Source: Comamonadaceae bacterium M7527 (GTDB lineage Bacteria; Pseudomonadota; Gammaproteobacteria; Burkholderiales; Burkholderiaceae_C). Taken from it: DNA of 64,000 bases. Shown here in pieces: positions 17,828-26,757 of this stretch. Under the pieces are notes generated by a model that did no database searches, was not told where the DNA came from, and saw only the letters and a list, made by a program, of their open reading frames with translations. The translations under genes were made by a program, and so were the position numbers. The first letter of the stretch is position 1. Every line of letters starts with the position of its first letter. The stretch spans positions 2,170,001 to 2,234,000 of the forward strand of contig CP087990.1 of assembly GCA_021044545.1 (NCBI GenBank), written 5' to 3'.

Positions 17828-19794
17828 GCTGCTTCAGCCTCAGCGCTGGGTATGCGCATCTCAAAAATATTGCGGTCTTCGGCGTATCGCACACTGGCCT
17901 CGCCTTGGTGGGCGCGTGCAATGGTGCGACTGGCCCACAAGCCCACGCCGCGCGTGCTGTCTCGCGTGCCAGAGCTAAAGCGTCCGAATATGGCCTGGTG
18001 TAAGTGGCTTGGTATGGGCTGGCCAGCACTGCTCACAGACAGCACGCAGTGGCCAACGTCTTGCACCACAGTCAGTTGCACGGCCTGGTCGGCATCACCA
18101 TGTTCTAGTGCATTGCGCAACAAGTTGTCCAGCGCTAAGCGTATGAGCGCGGGGTCTGCCAGCAGGCTTGCGCTGCTGCCGTCCCATTGCACGCGGGCCT
18201 GGTCTTCAGGCGTCATGGCTGCAAAGATGTCACGAATGACGCTGGACGCTTGTATGCGTTGACGCTGTAATGCAGCGCTTTGCGTGTGCACCGAGTGCTG
18301 GTTGAGCATGGCCGTTACCAGCTGGTTCACACGCTGTGTGCTGACGCTGATTTTCGCCATGCGTGACAACACTTGTTCGTCGCTGCTAACGCGCTCAACG
18401 CTTTGCCGGCAGGCGTCTATGACTGACAAGGGTGTTTTAAGCTCGTGCGCCATCATGGTCACCCAGTCGGTTTGCGCAGCGTGCATCTCACCTTGCAGCA
18501 CCATGCGTTGCGCACTCATGTGTGCGTGGTTCTGCGCCTGTTGCGCTTGCCATACCGTCTGCTTGTGTTCACCCACTACAAACGGAATAAGCATTAACAG
18601 GTACAACGCACTAGAGCTTTGTGCAATGTGGCTCAACACAGCTGGGTGTGCCAATTCAAGTCCAAACAAGTTGAGCACCAGTGGAATATGTAGCGCCACC
18701 AAACTGGCGTAAGGCACGACCAGCCAGGCGCTGACAGCGCGCAGCCGCCACACCACATGGGCTACCAAGCTTAGGGTGATCAACGGCAATATGGCACCTG
18801 TCAACACGTTGACCAGCAAGGCCTTGGCGTGCAGTGGCGTAAATGCCAGCAAGCCCAGCATCGCGCAAATGTAAGACACGCCACGCAGCACGCGGCCTGT
18901 TATGGGCATGTTGGTGCGCAGGTTCAGTACATACGCCGTTAGCCAAGCGTGGCTGCCCACATAAAAGCCTACGCAAGCACTCAGCAGTGAAGAGCCAAAA
19001 GGGTTTCTGAGCGCAGGCACCAAAGACCACCAGCCGTTTGATGCGCTGATATAAGCCATCACAACCAGGCTCACTATAGAAAACACCAGGTAAGTTTGCA
19101 GGCGCGTGTTAAGCCACAGTATCAGGGCGGCAACGGCAACAACAAAGCCAATGCCAGCCAGCGCACCTGTCACCAATGAGGCCGTGCGGCTGCTCATCAT
19201 GGCTTGGCCGATGCTTTGTACCGATGGCTCTAGCAGCAGTGAGCTGGTAGACGCTACGCGCACATACACCTGTGCTTGCTGGTTGGGTTGCAGTGTGAGC
19301 AACATGTTGGGGCGCAAATCGGCCACTGCGCGCATGTCCCAGTCATGCGTATCCCCTTGTACAGACTGCAGCCACTGTTGGCCATTGATTTGCGCGGCTG
19401 GTGTTGGCTTGCCCAAGCTGGCGTTCAGCGTGCTGGGCCAAAAGAAATGCACGTCGTCCAAAAACGTGGGTCCCACACTGAGCAGCTGCTCTTGCGCCAA
19501 GGCTGATGTGTTGCGCAAGGTCAAGCGCAGCCACACGGCGGTGTCGCCGTAGCCGTTGGCCACCCAAAAGCGCTTGCTCGTAGCCCAGTCTGTGCGCGCT
19601 GCAACCTGGGCCAGACTGGCGTGCGTTGGCACGCCTTTCAGGGCTTCAAGCTGGGTGGTCACGCTGGCTGGTGCGGTCTCGCTTTGTGCCCAGGCATTGC
19701 CCAGCATGCAGCACAGCGCAAAAGCAACAAAAGTTGCAATTTGTCGTTTTAAATCAACAAGTTGCTGAATATTTGCCGTGAATTTTCTGTACAT
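17824..19794 (-). CDS. Sensor histidine kinase with 7TMR-DISM sensor
   Basis: About 656 residues. A signal peptide (FVAFALCCMLGNAWA) leads into a periplasmic beta-rich DISMED2-like domain (VWLRLTLRNTS), seven hydrophobic helices (about residues 190-380), then a HisKA domain with the phospho-acceptor His in MMAHELKTPLSV and an HATPase domain (DNLLRNALEHG, GVGLWASRTIARAH). 7TMR-DISM sensors are thought to bind carbohydrates or other periplasmic ligands; the ligand here is unknown. The ATG at 19794 fits the signal peptide best, but 19848 is in frame and possible, since neither has a strong ribosome-binding site. Confidence 0.88.
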   Translation of the reverse strand: MYRKFTANIQQLVDLKRQIATFVAFALCCMLGNAWAQSETAPASVTTQLEALKGVPTHASLAQVAARTDWATSKRFWVANGYGDTAVWLRLTLRNTSALAQEQLLSVGPTFLDDVHFFWPSTLNASLGKPTPAAQINGQQWLQSVQGDTHDWDMRAVADLRPNMLLTLQPNQQAQVYVRVASTSSLLLEPSVQSIGQAMMSSRTASLVTGALAGIGFVVAVAALILWLNTRLQTYLVFSIVSLVVMAYISASNGWWSLVPALRNPFGSSLLSACVGFYVGSHAWLTAYVLNLRTNMPITGRVLRGVSYICAMLGLLAFTPLHAKALLVNVLTGAILPLITLSLVAHVVWRLRAVSAWLVVPYASLVALHIPLVLNLFGLELAHPAVLSHIAQSSSALYLLMLIPFVVGEHKQTVWQAQQAQNHAHMSAQRMVLQGEMHAAQTDWVTMMAHELKTPLSVIDACRQSVERVSSDEQVLSRMAKISVSTQRVNQLVTAMLNQHSVHTQSAALQRQRIQASSVIRDIFAAMTPEDQARVQWDGSSASLLADPALIRLALDNLLRNALEHGDADQAVQLTVVQDVGHCVLSVSSAGQPIPSHLHQAIFGRFSSGTRDSTRGVGLWASRTIARAHQGEASVRYAEDRNIFEMRIPSAEAEAA

Positions 19795-19848
19795 TGGCAC
19801 AATGGGATTGGTTGTAATGCGTTCTGAAAGCCGCCGTGAAACGACCAT

Positions 19849-20277
19849 TTATGATTTGTTTAAACAATCGGGCTTCGCGCTTGTACGCGAACCAGTTTGC
19901 CGACCATGTTCACCCCAACTCACTGCTTTTCGGCTTCAAACTGTTAACGCGTAGTGTAGGCGCGCTGGCGTACTCACCTCAAGTGCTTTAAACACATGGC
20001 CGCCAGAGCGTATACCGATGGTGCTTGCAATATGTATACACGCTTTGGCGCTCAGACTAGCGCAGCCTGACCCCACCACGTCTGCGCCCACATGCAGTGC
20101 AATTTTGAATTGCTTCAAAAGCATTCAAAAACCCTAACAACTCACTTCCATTGCAATTTGTAAGTTGTTCATTTTTAACCACTTTTTATATTGAAGATTG
20201 GCCGCGCAACCTCACTAAGTCATTGATTCCATTGAAAAAAACTCGTTAAACCGCTTGCATGGCAACAAAATCCTGAT
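19849..20277. other. Non-coding spacer upstream of the division cluster
   Basis: About 430 bases with no convincing gene. It contains an AT-rich inverted repeat at 20103-20130 (TTTTGAATTGCTT against AAGCATTCAAAA, one extra T on the left) and falls in GC content towards mraZ, as expected for the cluster's promoter region. No well-spaced -35/-10 pair could be assigned. Confidence 0.5.
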
Positions 20278-20313
20278 AAAGTGTCAAAAAGTGCAATTAG
20301 TGGTGAAAAGTGT
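20278..20313 (+). promoter_or_regulatory. Candidate MraZ operator: four AAAGTG-like direct repeats
   Basis: AAAGTGT (20278), AAAGTGC (20288), TTAGTGG (20297) and AAAGTGT (20307) follow one another with GTG cores spaced 10, 9 and 10 bases apart, ending 19 bases before the mraZ start. MraZ from other bacteria binds tandem repeats of this type (AAAGTG or TGGG cores, 10-bp period) just upstream of its own gene. The 9-base step may be another missing base. Confidence 0.65.
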
Positions 20314-20332
20314 TTTTCAAGGATTGATTACG

Positions 20333-20761
20333 GTGTTTCAAGGGGCTTCATCTTTAAATCTCGATGCCAAGGGGCGGCTGTCAGTGCCTACCCGGTATCG
20401 CGACGCGTTGCAAAGCGACGCGCAAGGATGCCTCACGATTACAAAACACCCGCATGGTTGCTTGATGGTGTTTCCCCGCCCGGCTTGGGAAGAGTTTCGT
20501 GGCCGCATTGCCGCCTTGCCCATGCAGGCGCAGTGGTGGAAGCGCATTTTCCTGGGCAACGCTTCAGACGTAGAGATGGATGGCACTTCGCGTGTGCTGA
20601 TCTCGCCAGAGCTGCGCGCCGCCTCCGGCATAGAAAAAGACGTGATGCTGCTGGGCATGGGCAGCTATTTTGAATTGTGGGATGGCCGCGCTTACGCTCA
20701 CCAAGAGGCGCAGGCCATGAAGGGCGATATGCCCGATGTGTTCAAAGACTTCTCCTTCTAA
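20333..20761 (+). CDS. mraZ: Transcriptional regulator MraZ
   Basis: First gene of the division cluster and its DNA-binding autoregulator. The 142-residue protein has two MraZ/AbrB-like half-domains, each with the DxKGR-type signature: SLNLDAKGRLSVPTRYRD and VEMDGTSRVLISPELR. The GTG at 20333 follows AAGGAT and gives the family N-terminus FQGASSLNLD; the reading frame is open further upstream through the operator repeats but that extension has no family counterpart. A tandem-repeat operator candidate lies just upstream. Confidence 0.92.
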   Translation: MFQGASSLNLDAKGRLSVPTRYRDALQSDAQGCLTITKHPHGCLMVFPRPAWEEFRGRIAALPMQAQWWKRIFLGNASDVEMDGTSRVLISPELRAASGIEKDVMLLGMGSYFELWDGRAYAHQEAQAMKGDMPDVFKDFSF

Positions 20762-20770
20762 GGCGCAGCT

Positions 20771-21688
20771 TTGAATACGTCCTGGTCTCACGAAACCGTT
20801 TTGTTGCACGAAGCGGTAGATGCCCTAAACATAAAGCCCGATGGTCGTTATATCGATGCCACTTTTGGGCGCGGTGGGCATTCGGCGCTGATTCTCAAGC
20901 ACTTGGGTGAGCAAGGCAGTTTGTTGGGCGTAGACCGCGATCCACAAGCCGTTGAGCACGCCAACACGTGGAGCGATACGCGCTTTGCCATTCGCCACCA
21001 GGCTTTTCACACCATTGCCGATTTGCCAGACGCCAGCGTTGACGGCCTGTTAATGGACTTGGGTGTGAGCTCGCCGCAGCTGGACGATGGTTCGCGCGGT
21101 TTTTCGTTTCGCAAAGACGGCCCGCTAGACATGCGCATGGACACCACGCGCGGCATCAGTGTTGCCGACTGGTTAAAAGATGCTCCCCTAACTGAAATAA
21201 CGGAGGTGATTCGTGAATATGGCGAAGAACGGTTTGCTGTACAGATTTCAAAGGCGATTGATCGCTGCCGACAGGAGCGGGGCGCTATTCGAACCACCCT
21301 CGAGCTGGCCCAAGTCGTGGCTGGCGCGGTCAAAACCCGCGAGCCGGGCAAGGATCCTGCAACGCGGACATTTCAGGCTTTTCGGATTTTCATCAACGCC
21401 GAGCTTGAGGAGTTGCAACAAGCGCTAGAGGCCTCTTTAAGTCTGCTAAAGCCCGACGGCCGCTTGGTGGTGATCAGCTTTCACTCGTTGGAAGACCGCA
21501 TTGTGAAGCAGTTTATTGCCAGGCACGCGCGCGAGGTGGTGGACCGCAAAGCACTGTTTGCACCGCCTGCGCCACTCAGGTTGGAGGCCTTGGGTCGTGT
21601 GAAAGCCAGCGCTCAAGAGGTGGCGGTCAACCCCCGCTCACGCAGTGCGGTGATGCGCGTAGCCAAACGTACAGAGGTGGCGCTTTGA
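20771..21688 (+). CDS. rsmH: 16S rRNA (cytosine1402-N4)-methyltransferase RsmH
   Basis: SAM-dependent methyltransferase (formerly MraW) that modifies C1402 in the ribosomal decoding centre. SAM-binding region YIDATFGRGGHS, catalytic-site stretch DGLLMDLGVSSPQLDDG.RGFSF and the C-terminal block VISFHSLEDRIVKQF are all present; 305 residues is normal. The start is TTG at 20771 (NTSWSHETVLLHEAV), with AAGG overlapping the mraZ stop. The end overlaps ftsL by 4 bases. Confidence 0.94.
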   Translation: MNTSWSHETVLLHEAVDALNIKPDGRYIDATFGRGGHSALILKHLGEQGSLLGVDRDPQAVEHANTWSDTRFAIRHQAFHTIADLPDASVDGLLMDLGVSSPQLDDGSRGFSFRKDGPLDMRMDTTRGISVADWLKDAPLTEITEVIREYGEERFAVQISKAIDRCRQERGAIRTTLELAQVVAGAVKTREPGKDPATRTFQAFRIFINAELEELQQALEASLSLLKPDGRLVVISFHSLEDRIVKQFIARHAREVVDRKALFAPPAPLRLEALGRVKASAQEVAVNPRSRSAVMRVAKRTEVAL

Positions 21689-21984
21689 TACGCGTGAACG
21701 CCGTGCTGGTCATTGCCGTCTTGGCGACGGCTTTTACGCTGGTCAACACGCAGTACCAGTCAAGGCGTTTGTACAACGAGGTTGACCAAGCCTCATCGAC
21801 TGCGCGCCAACTCGCCAGCGACTTTGAATCCTTGCGTGTGCAGCGCCGCGGCGAAGCCGCGCCCGGACGTGTGCAAACCATAGCCGCCAAACGTCTGGGC
21901 ATGCGAGCGCCAGACCCAAGCATTACCGAGTACGTGAGCACGCCTGGTGCGCCAACTGCAGCGCAAAGCGGGGCTGCGCAATGA
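21685..21984 (+). CDS. ftsL: Cell division protein FtsL
   Basis: A 99-residue bitopic membrane protein of the FtsQLB divisome complex. One N-terminal transmembrane helix (VNAVLVIAVLATAFTLVNTQ) is followed by a periplasmic coiled coil (YQSRRLYNEVDQASSTARQL). It sits in the conserved position between rsmH and ftsI. The TTG at 21685 overlaps the rsmH stop; GTG 21694 is an alternative. The end overlaps ftsI (ATGA). Confidence 0.88.
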   Translation: MIRVNAVLVIAVLATAFTLVNTQYQSRRLYNEVDQASSTARQLASDFESLRVQRRGEAAPGRVQTIAAKRLGMRAPDPSITEYVSTPGAPTAAQSGAAQ

Positions 21985-23714
21985 GTACCAGTCGCCACAC
22001 CATTGCCTACAGTGCCAGCCCGTTGTTGGCCAGTCGCACACCTGTGTGGCGCAGCCGCTTTGTGCTGGCAATGTTGGGTGTGGCCTTTGTGGGGCTTGCC
22101 GGGCGCGCCGTATACGTGCAAGTGATAGGCAACGACTTTTTTCAAAAGCAAGGCGAGGCACGCTTTGCCCGCACCATTGAGCTGCCACCCAGCAGAGGTC
22201 GAGTGCTGGACCGCAACGGTTTGATACTGGCCAGCAGCGTGCCAGCCTATGGCATTTGGGTAGACGGCGGTGACGCTGCAAGCCCCAAAATTGGCGAGTT
22301 GGCCAAGTTGTTGGGTATGAGCAAAAGTACTGTTGCAGCGCGTATCAAGAGCTCCAGCGGTGGTTTTGTGTATATCAAACGCCAAGTAGACGAGGCCACG
22401 CGCGAGCGCATCAAGGCGCTGGGTATCAAGGGTGTGTCCGACACCAAGGAGTACAAGCGCCAATACCCGGAGGGTGCGGCCGCTGCACACGTGGTGGGAT
22501 TCACCAACATTGAAAACAAAGGCTTGGAGGGCGTGGAGCTGGCGTTTAATACCCAGCTGTCTGGCCATGCTGGTTCACGTCGCGTGATCAAGGACAGGGC
22601 CGGCGCCATCATTGAGGACTTGCGTGACATCGTCCCCGCCGTGAATGGCCAAGATGTGCAGCTGTCCATTGATAGCAAAGTGCAGTTTTTTGCCTATGAC
22701 CAGCTGCGTAATGCGGTGACCGCACACAATGCCAAAAGCGGCAGCGCCGTGGTGTTGGACGCACAAAGCGGCGAAGTGCTGGCCATGGCCAACTACCCCA
22801 GCTACGACCCCAGCGACAGGCGGCAGCTAACAGGTGCGTTGTTGCGCAACCGCGCCATCACAGACACCTTTGAGCCCGGCTCAACCATCAAGCCGTTTGC
22901 TGTGGCATTGGCTTTGCAACGCGGCACAGTAACGCCGCAAACCAAATTCCAAACCGCGCCGGGCTACATTGAAATTGGCCGCCATCGTATCAGCGACTCA
23001 CACGAACACGGCGTGTTGAGCGTGGCGCAAATTGTCGAGAAATCCAGCAACGTGGGTACGGTCAAGATTGCCATGGACTTGCCTGCGCAAGCCATGTGGC
23101 AAACCTTTACCGAAGTGGGTATTGGGCAAAAGCCCATAGTGCCCTTTCCGGGTGCGGCCGCGGGCAGACTGCGCAGCTACGAGTCTTGGCGCACGGTGGA
23201 AAAAGCCACCATGAGTTACGGCTATGGCCTGTCTGCCTCCTTGTTTCAGTTGGCGCGTGCCTATACGGTGTTTGCCCGCAATGGCGACATGGCACCCATC
23301 ACCATGCTGAAAAGCACCAAGCCTGTCACGGGCATACCTGTGTTCACGCCTGAAGTGGCAAGGCAAATGCGTGACATGCTGGTCCTGGCCACTGGCGATG
23401 AAGGCACGGCCCCAAAAGCGCAAACCCTGGGCTACTCGGTAGCCGGTAAAACCGGTACGGCGCGCAAGGTTGAAGGCAAAAATTACGTACAGAAGTACCA
23501 CGCATTTTTTGTGGGCTATGCACCAGCCGACAAGCCGCGCGTGGTGGTGGCCGTGATGATTGACGAGCCGCGCAAAGGCCAGTTTTATGGTGGCTTGGTG
23601 GCCGCACCTGTGTTTAGCCAAACCGTTCAAAACACGCTGCGCATCATGGGTTTGCAGCCCGATCAAGCGGTGCAGCCCAATATCAACGCAGTGGGTGTGG
23701 AGGAGTCGTTTTGA
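21981..23714 (+). CDS. ftsI: Peptidoglycan transpeptidase FtsI (PBP3)
   Basis: Septal class B penicillin-binding protein of 577 residues. An N-terminal membrane anchor (FVLAMLGVAFVGLAGRAVYV) is followed by the PBP dimer domain (RGRVLDRNG) and the transpeptidase domain with the active-site Ser in FEPGSTIKP, the SxN motif in EKSSNVG and KTG in VAGKTGTAR. It crosslinks septal peptidoglycan together with FtsW, also encoded here. The ATG overlaps ftsL and the stop overlaps the TTG start of murE. Confidence 0.95.
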   Translation: MSTSRHTIAYSASPLLASRTPVWRSRFVLAMLGVAFVGLAGRAVYVQVIGNDFFQKQGEARFARTIELPPSRGRVLDRNGLILASSVPAYGIWVDGGDAASPKIGELAKLLGMSKSTVAARIKSSSGGFVYIKRQVDEATRERIKALGIKGVSDTKEYKRQYPEGAAAAHVVGFTNIENKGLEGVELAFNTQLSGHAGSRRVIKDRAGAIIEDLRDIVPAVNGQDVQLSIDSKVQFFAYDQLRNAVTAHNAKSGSAVVLDAQSGEVLAMANYPSYDPSDRRQLTGALLRNRAITDTFEPGSTIKPFAVALALQRGTVTPQTKFQTAPGYIEIGRHRISDSHEHGVLSVAQIVEKSSNVGTVKIAMDLPAQAMWQTFTEVGIGQKPIVPFPGAAAGRLRSYESWRTVEKATMSYGYGLSASLFQLARAYTVFARNGDMAPITMLKSTKPVTGIPVFTPEVARQMRDMLVLATGDEGTAPKAQTLGYSVAGKTGTARKVEGKNYVQKYHAFFVGYAPADKPRVVVAVMIDEPRKGQFYGGLVAAPVFSQTVQNTLRIMGLQPDQAVQPNINAVGVEESF

Positions 23715-25273
23715 ACGCAGCCGCACAACACACGCTAGACACACCGCAAGCCGTGGTGCAGTGGTTGCACGCGCGCAAGGTACAGCAGTTGTGCGCTGAT
23801 AGCCGGGCTGTTGAGACTGGCGATGCCTTTGTGGCGTGGCCTGGCTATGCCACCGATGCCCGCGCTTTTGTTGCCGGCGCATTTTCAAAAGGCGCGGTTG
23901 CGGCATTGGTAGAGGCACGTGACGCAGCCAATAGCGCGTTGCCAGTGGCGCTGCTGGATGACGCGCGCGTTGCTTTGGTCAGTGGCCTGAAGACCATGTG
24001 CGGCGATATTGCAAGCCTGTTTTATCAGCAGCCCAGCGGCCAGTTGAACGTGGTGGCCGTGACCGGTACCAACGGTAAAACATCCACCACATGGTGGTTG
24101 GCACAAGCGCTAAGCGCCGCTGGCCAGGACTGTGGCCTGGTAGGCACCTTGGGTGTGGGTAGTATGCGCAACCTGGCTCAAACAGGGCTGACCACGCCAG
24201 ATCCCATTCGTTTGCAGCAAACGCTGCGCAGTTTGGTGGACCAAGGTGTTGCAGCATGTGCGATAGAGGCATCCAGCATTGGCCTGGCTGAGGCGCGCAT
24301 GGCGGGCACTGCAGTGCGTGTGGCGGTATTTACCAATTTGTCGCAAGACCACCTGGACTACCACGCCAACATGGACAACTACTGGCAAGCCAAGCGCGCC
24401 TTGTTTAACTGGCCAGGCCTGCAAGCCGCCGTTGTGAACATAGACGACGCACATGGTGCAGCCTTGGCTCAAGAGTTGGCGGGCCAGCTGGATGTGTGGA
24501 CGATTGGCCTGGCAGCACAAAATGGTGTCGTACAACAGCCTCGCTTGATAGGGCACAACATACGCGCTACGCCAACAGGCACAGCCTTTGACGTGAGCGA
24601 ATACAAAGACGCCCAGTTGCTTGAAACGCATAGTCTGGACTTGCCCATAGTGGGCAACTACAACGTGAGCAACATGCTTGGCGTGCTGGCCAGCATGCGC
24701 GCGCTGGGCATTGACTTGGCCGCCGCGTGCGCCAGTAGCCACAACCTGGAGGCAGTGCCCGGGCGCATGCAGTTGGTAGACGTTGGCCGCTCAGACATCA
24801 GTGTGCTGGTGGACTATGCCCACACCCCTGACGCATTGGTGCAGGCACTGCAAGCCGTGCGCCCCATGGTGCAGGGCAATGGTCAGCGCCTGTGGTGTGT
24901 GATGGGTTGTGGTGGTGACAGAGACACCGGTAAACGCGCACCTATGGCGCAAGCTGCGCTAGATTATGCAGACGCCGTGGTGTTTACCAGCGACAACCCG
25001 CGCACCGAGGAGCCGCAAACCATTGTTGACCAGCTCATGAGTGCAGCCTTGGCGCACGATCCAGCCAGCAGCAAAACCGTGTTGCAACAAGTCGACCGTG
25101 CACAAGCCATTGCCACGGCCGTGGCCAAAGCCAATAGAGGTGACGTGTTGCTGATCGCCGGCAAGGGCCACGAAGACTACCAGGAAATTGCTGGCGTTCG
25201 CATGCCATTTTCAGATGTGCAAGTGGCCAGTGCCGCTCTGCGTAGCTTGCGTCCAACAGGAGGCCTGCAATGA
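23711..25273 (+). CDS. murE: UDP-MurNAc-L-Ala-D-Glu:meso-diaminopimelate ligase
   Basis: Cytoplasmic Mur ligase that adds the third stem residue. The ATP loop is VTGTNGKTSTTWWLAQ, and the DNPR motif (FTSDNPRTEEP) that selects meso-diaminopimelate over lysine is intact, which agrees with dapF in this window. 520 residues is normal. TTG start at 23711 overlaps the ftsI stop, and the end overlaps murF by 4 bases. Confidence 0.95.
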   Translation: MNAAAQHTLDTPQAVVQWLHARKVQQLCADSRAVETGDAFVAWPGYATDARAFVAGAFSKGAVAALVEARDAANSALPVALLDDARVALVSGLKTMCGDIASLFYQQPSGQLNVVAVTGTNGKTSTTWWLAQALSAAGQDCGLVGTLGVGSMRNLAQTGLTTPDPIRLQQTLRSLVDQGVAACAIEASSIGLAEARMAGTAVRVAVFTNLSQDHLDYHANMDNYWQAKRALFNWPGLQAAVVNIDDAHGAALAQELAGQLDVWTIGLAAQNGVVQQPRLIGHNIRATPTGTAFDVSEYKDAQLLETHSLDLPIVGNYNVSNMLGVLASMRALGIDLAAACASSHNLEAVPGRMQLVDVGRSDISVLVDYAHTPDALVQALQAVRPMVQGNGQRLWCVMGCGGDRDTGKRAPMAQAALDYADAVVFTSDNPRTEEPQTIVDQLMSAALAHDPASSKTVLQQVDRAQAIATAVAKANRGDVLLIAGKGHEDYQEIAGVRMPFSDVQVASAALRSLRPTGGLQ

Positions 25274-26757
25274 GTGTCTTGCAGGCCCAACACCCAGTGG
25301 CGCTGCTGGCGCAGTTGCCAAATGCCGTCATGGTTGACCAGGCGCGCGTGGATGACTGGTTGCGCAACTTGCCCGCTGATAGTTCTGTCGCGCGTGTGCA
25401 CAGCGATACGCGCAGTTTGCAAGCTGCCGATTGCTTTGTAGCCCTGAAAGGCGAGCGTTTTGACGCGCACAGTTACTTGCCACAAGTCAGCAGCGCTGGC
25501 GTGCAAGTCGCATTGGCCAGCCACGGTTTGGCCCAGGCCAACCTGGCCGGTGCACAAGTGCCAGACACCCGACAAGCCCTGGGGCAGTGGGCTGGCCTGT
25601 GGCGCAACACCTTGGACTTGCCGCTGATTGCGGTCACCGGCAGCAACGGCAAAACCACGGTGACGCAAATGGTGGCGTCCATATTGCGCGCAGCGCATGG
25701 CGACAAGGCCTTGGCAACTGCAGGCAACTTCAACAACGACATTGGTGTGCCTCTGACGCTGCTGCGCTTGCGCAAGTATCACGCCAGTGCTGTGGTTGAG
25801 CTGGGCATGAACCACCCCGGTGAAATAGCTGGTTTGGCTGCGATGGCCAAGCCTACCGTGGCCTTGGTAAACAACGCACAGCGCGAGCATTTGGAGTTTA
25901 TGCACAGCGTCGATGCGGTCGCTGCAGAAAACGCCTGCGTGTTTGGTGCGCTGGCCTCGCACGGCGCCGCCGTGTTTCCGTCTGACGACCATTACACCCA
26001 CAGTTGGCGCGATGCCGTGCAAGCCTTGGACCGTGACTGTCAGGTGTGGACGTTCTCGGACAAAGACCAAGACGCCACCGTATTTGGCAAGGCCACATGG
26101 CTGGGCTCGGCATGGAGCGTGCAGATGATAACGCCAATGGGCGAACTCAGCACCTGCGTGGCTTTGGCCGGTCAACACAATGTGCGCAACGCTTTGGCCG
26201 CAGCTGCTTGCGCCCTAGCCAGCGGCGTATCGCTTGCGGCTGTGGACCAGGGTTTAAAAGCCTTTAAGGCAGTAAGTGGTCGCTCACGCGCTGCGTTGTT
26301 GCGACGCGGCGCGCAAACCGTAGGCCTGGTCGATGACACCTACAACGCCAACCCAGACTCTGTGCAAGCCGCCCTGTCTGTGTTGGCTGCCATGCCTGCA
26401 CCACGCTGGCTGGTATTGGGCGACATGGGCGAGGTAGGCGAGCAAGGTCTGGCTTACCACCAGGAGGTGTTGCAAACAGCACTCGGCGCAGGCATTGAAC
26501 GTATAGACGTGGCGGGCGACTGGTGGCAGCAAGTGGTGCAGCAAGCAGGCCCAACCCAGTCGCTTGTGCAGTGGCATGCCAACGTCGATGAACTCGCCAA
26601 GGCCGCACCGCAGCTGGGTGGGCAAGCAGCCAGTGTGCTGGTGAAAGGTTCACGCTTTATGCGCATGGAGCGCGTGGTGCAAAGCCTGGAACACGCGTGG
26701 CCCACCGAAGGCCCGGCAGATACAGAACAACAGGAAGGAGCGGCTCATGCTGCTTAA
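25270..26757 (+). CDS. murF: UDP-MurNAc-tripeptide:D-Ala-D-Ala ligase
   Basis: Adds D-Ala-D-Ala to complete the pentapeptide. Features are the N-terminal substrate domain (VHSDTRSLQAADCFVALKG), the ATP loop AVTGSNGKTTVTQMV, ELGMNHPGEI and the C-terminal region DDTYNANPDSVQAAL. 495 residues. The start overlaps murE by 4 bases, and mraY begins 11 bases before its end, so the genes are likely translationally coupled. Confidence 0.95.
   Translation: MSVLQAQHPVALLAQLPNAVMVDQARVDDWLRNLPADSSVARVHSDTRSLQAADCFVALKGERFDAHSYLPQVSSAGVQVALASHGLAQANLAGAQVPDTRQALGQWAGLWRNTLDLPLIAVTGSNGKTTVTQMVASILRAAHGDKALATAGNFNNDIGVPLTLLRLRKYHASAVVELGMNHPGEIAGLAAMAKPTVALVNNAQREHLEFMHSVDAVAAENACVFGALASHGAAVFPSDDHYTHSWRDAVQALDRDCQVWTFSDKDQDATVFGKATWLGSAWSVQMITPMGELSTCVALAGQHNVRNALAAAACALASGVSLAAVDQGLKAFKAVSGRSRAALLRRGAQTVGLVDDTYNANPDSVQAALSVLAAMPAPRWLVLGDMGEVGEQGLAYHQEVLQTALGAGIERIDVAGDWWQQVVQQAGPTQSLVQWHANVDELAKAAPQLGGQAASVLVKGSRFMRMERVVQSLEHAWPTEGPADTEQQEGAAHAA

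Noticed and set aside
19936..20124. 62-codon - strand frame upstream of mraZ
   Set aside because: No motif, no ribosome-binding site and it covers an inverted repeat in the promoter region.
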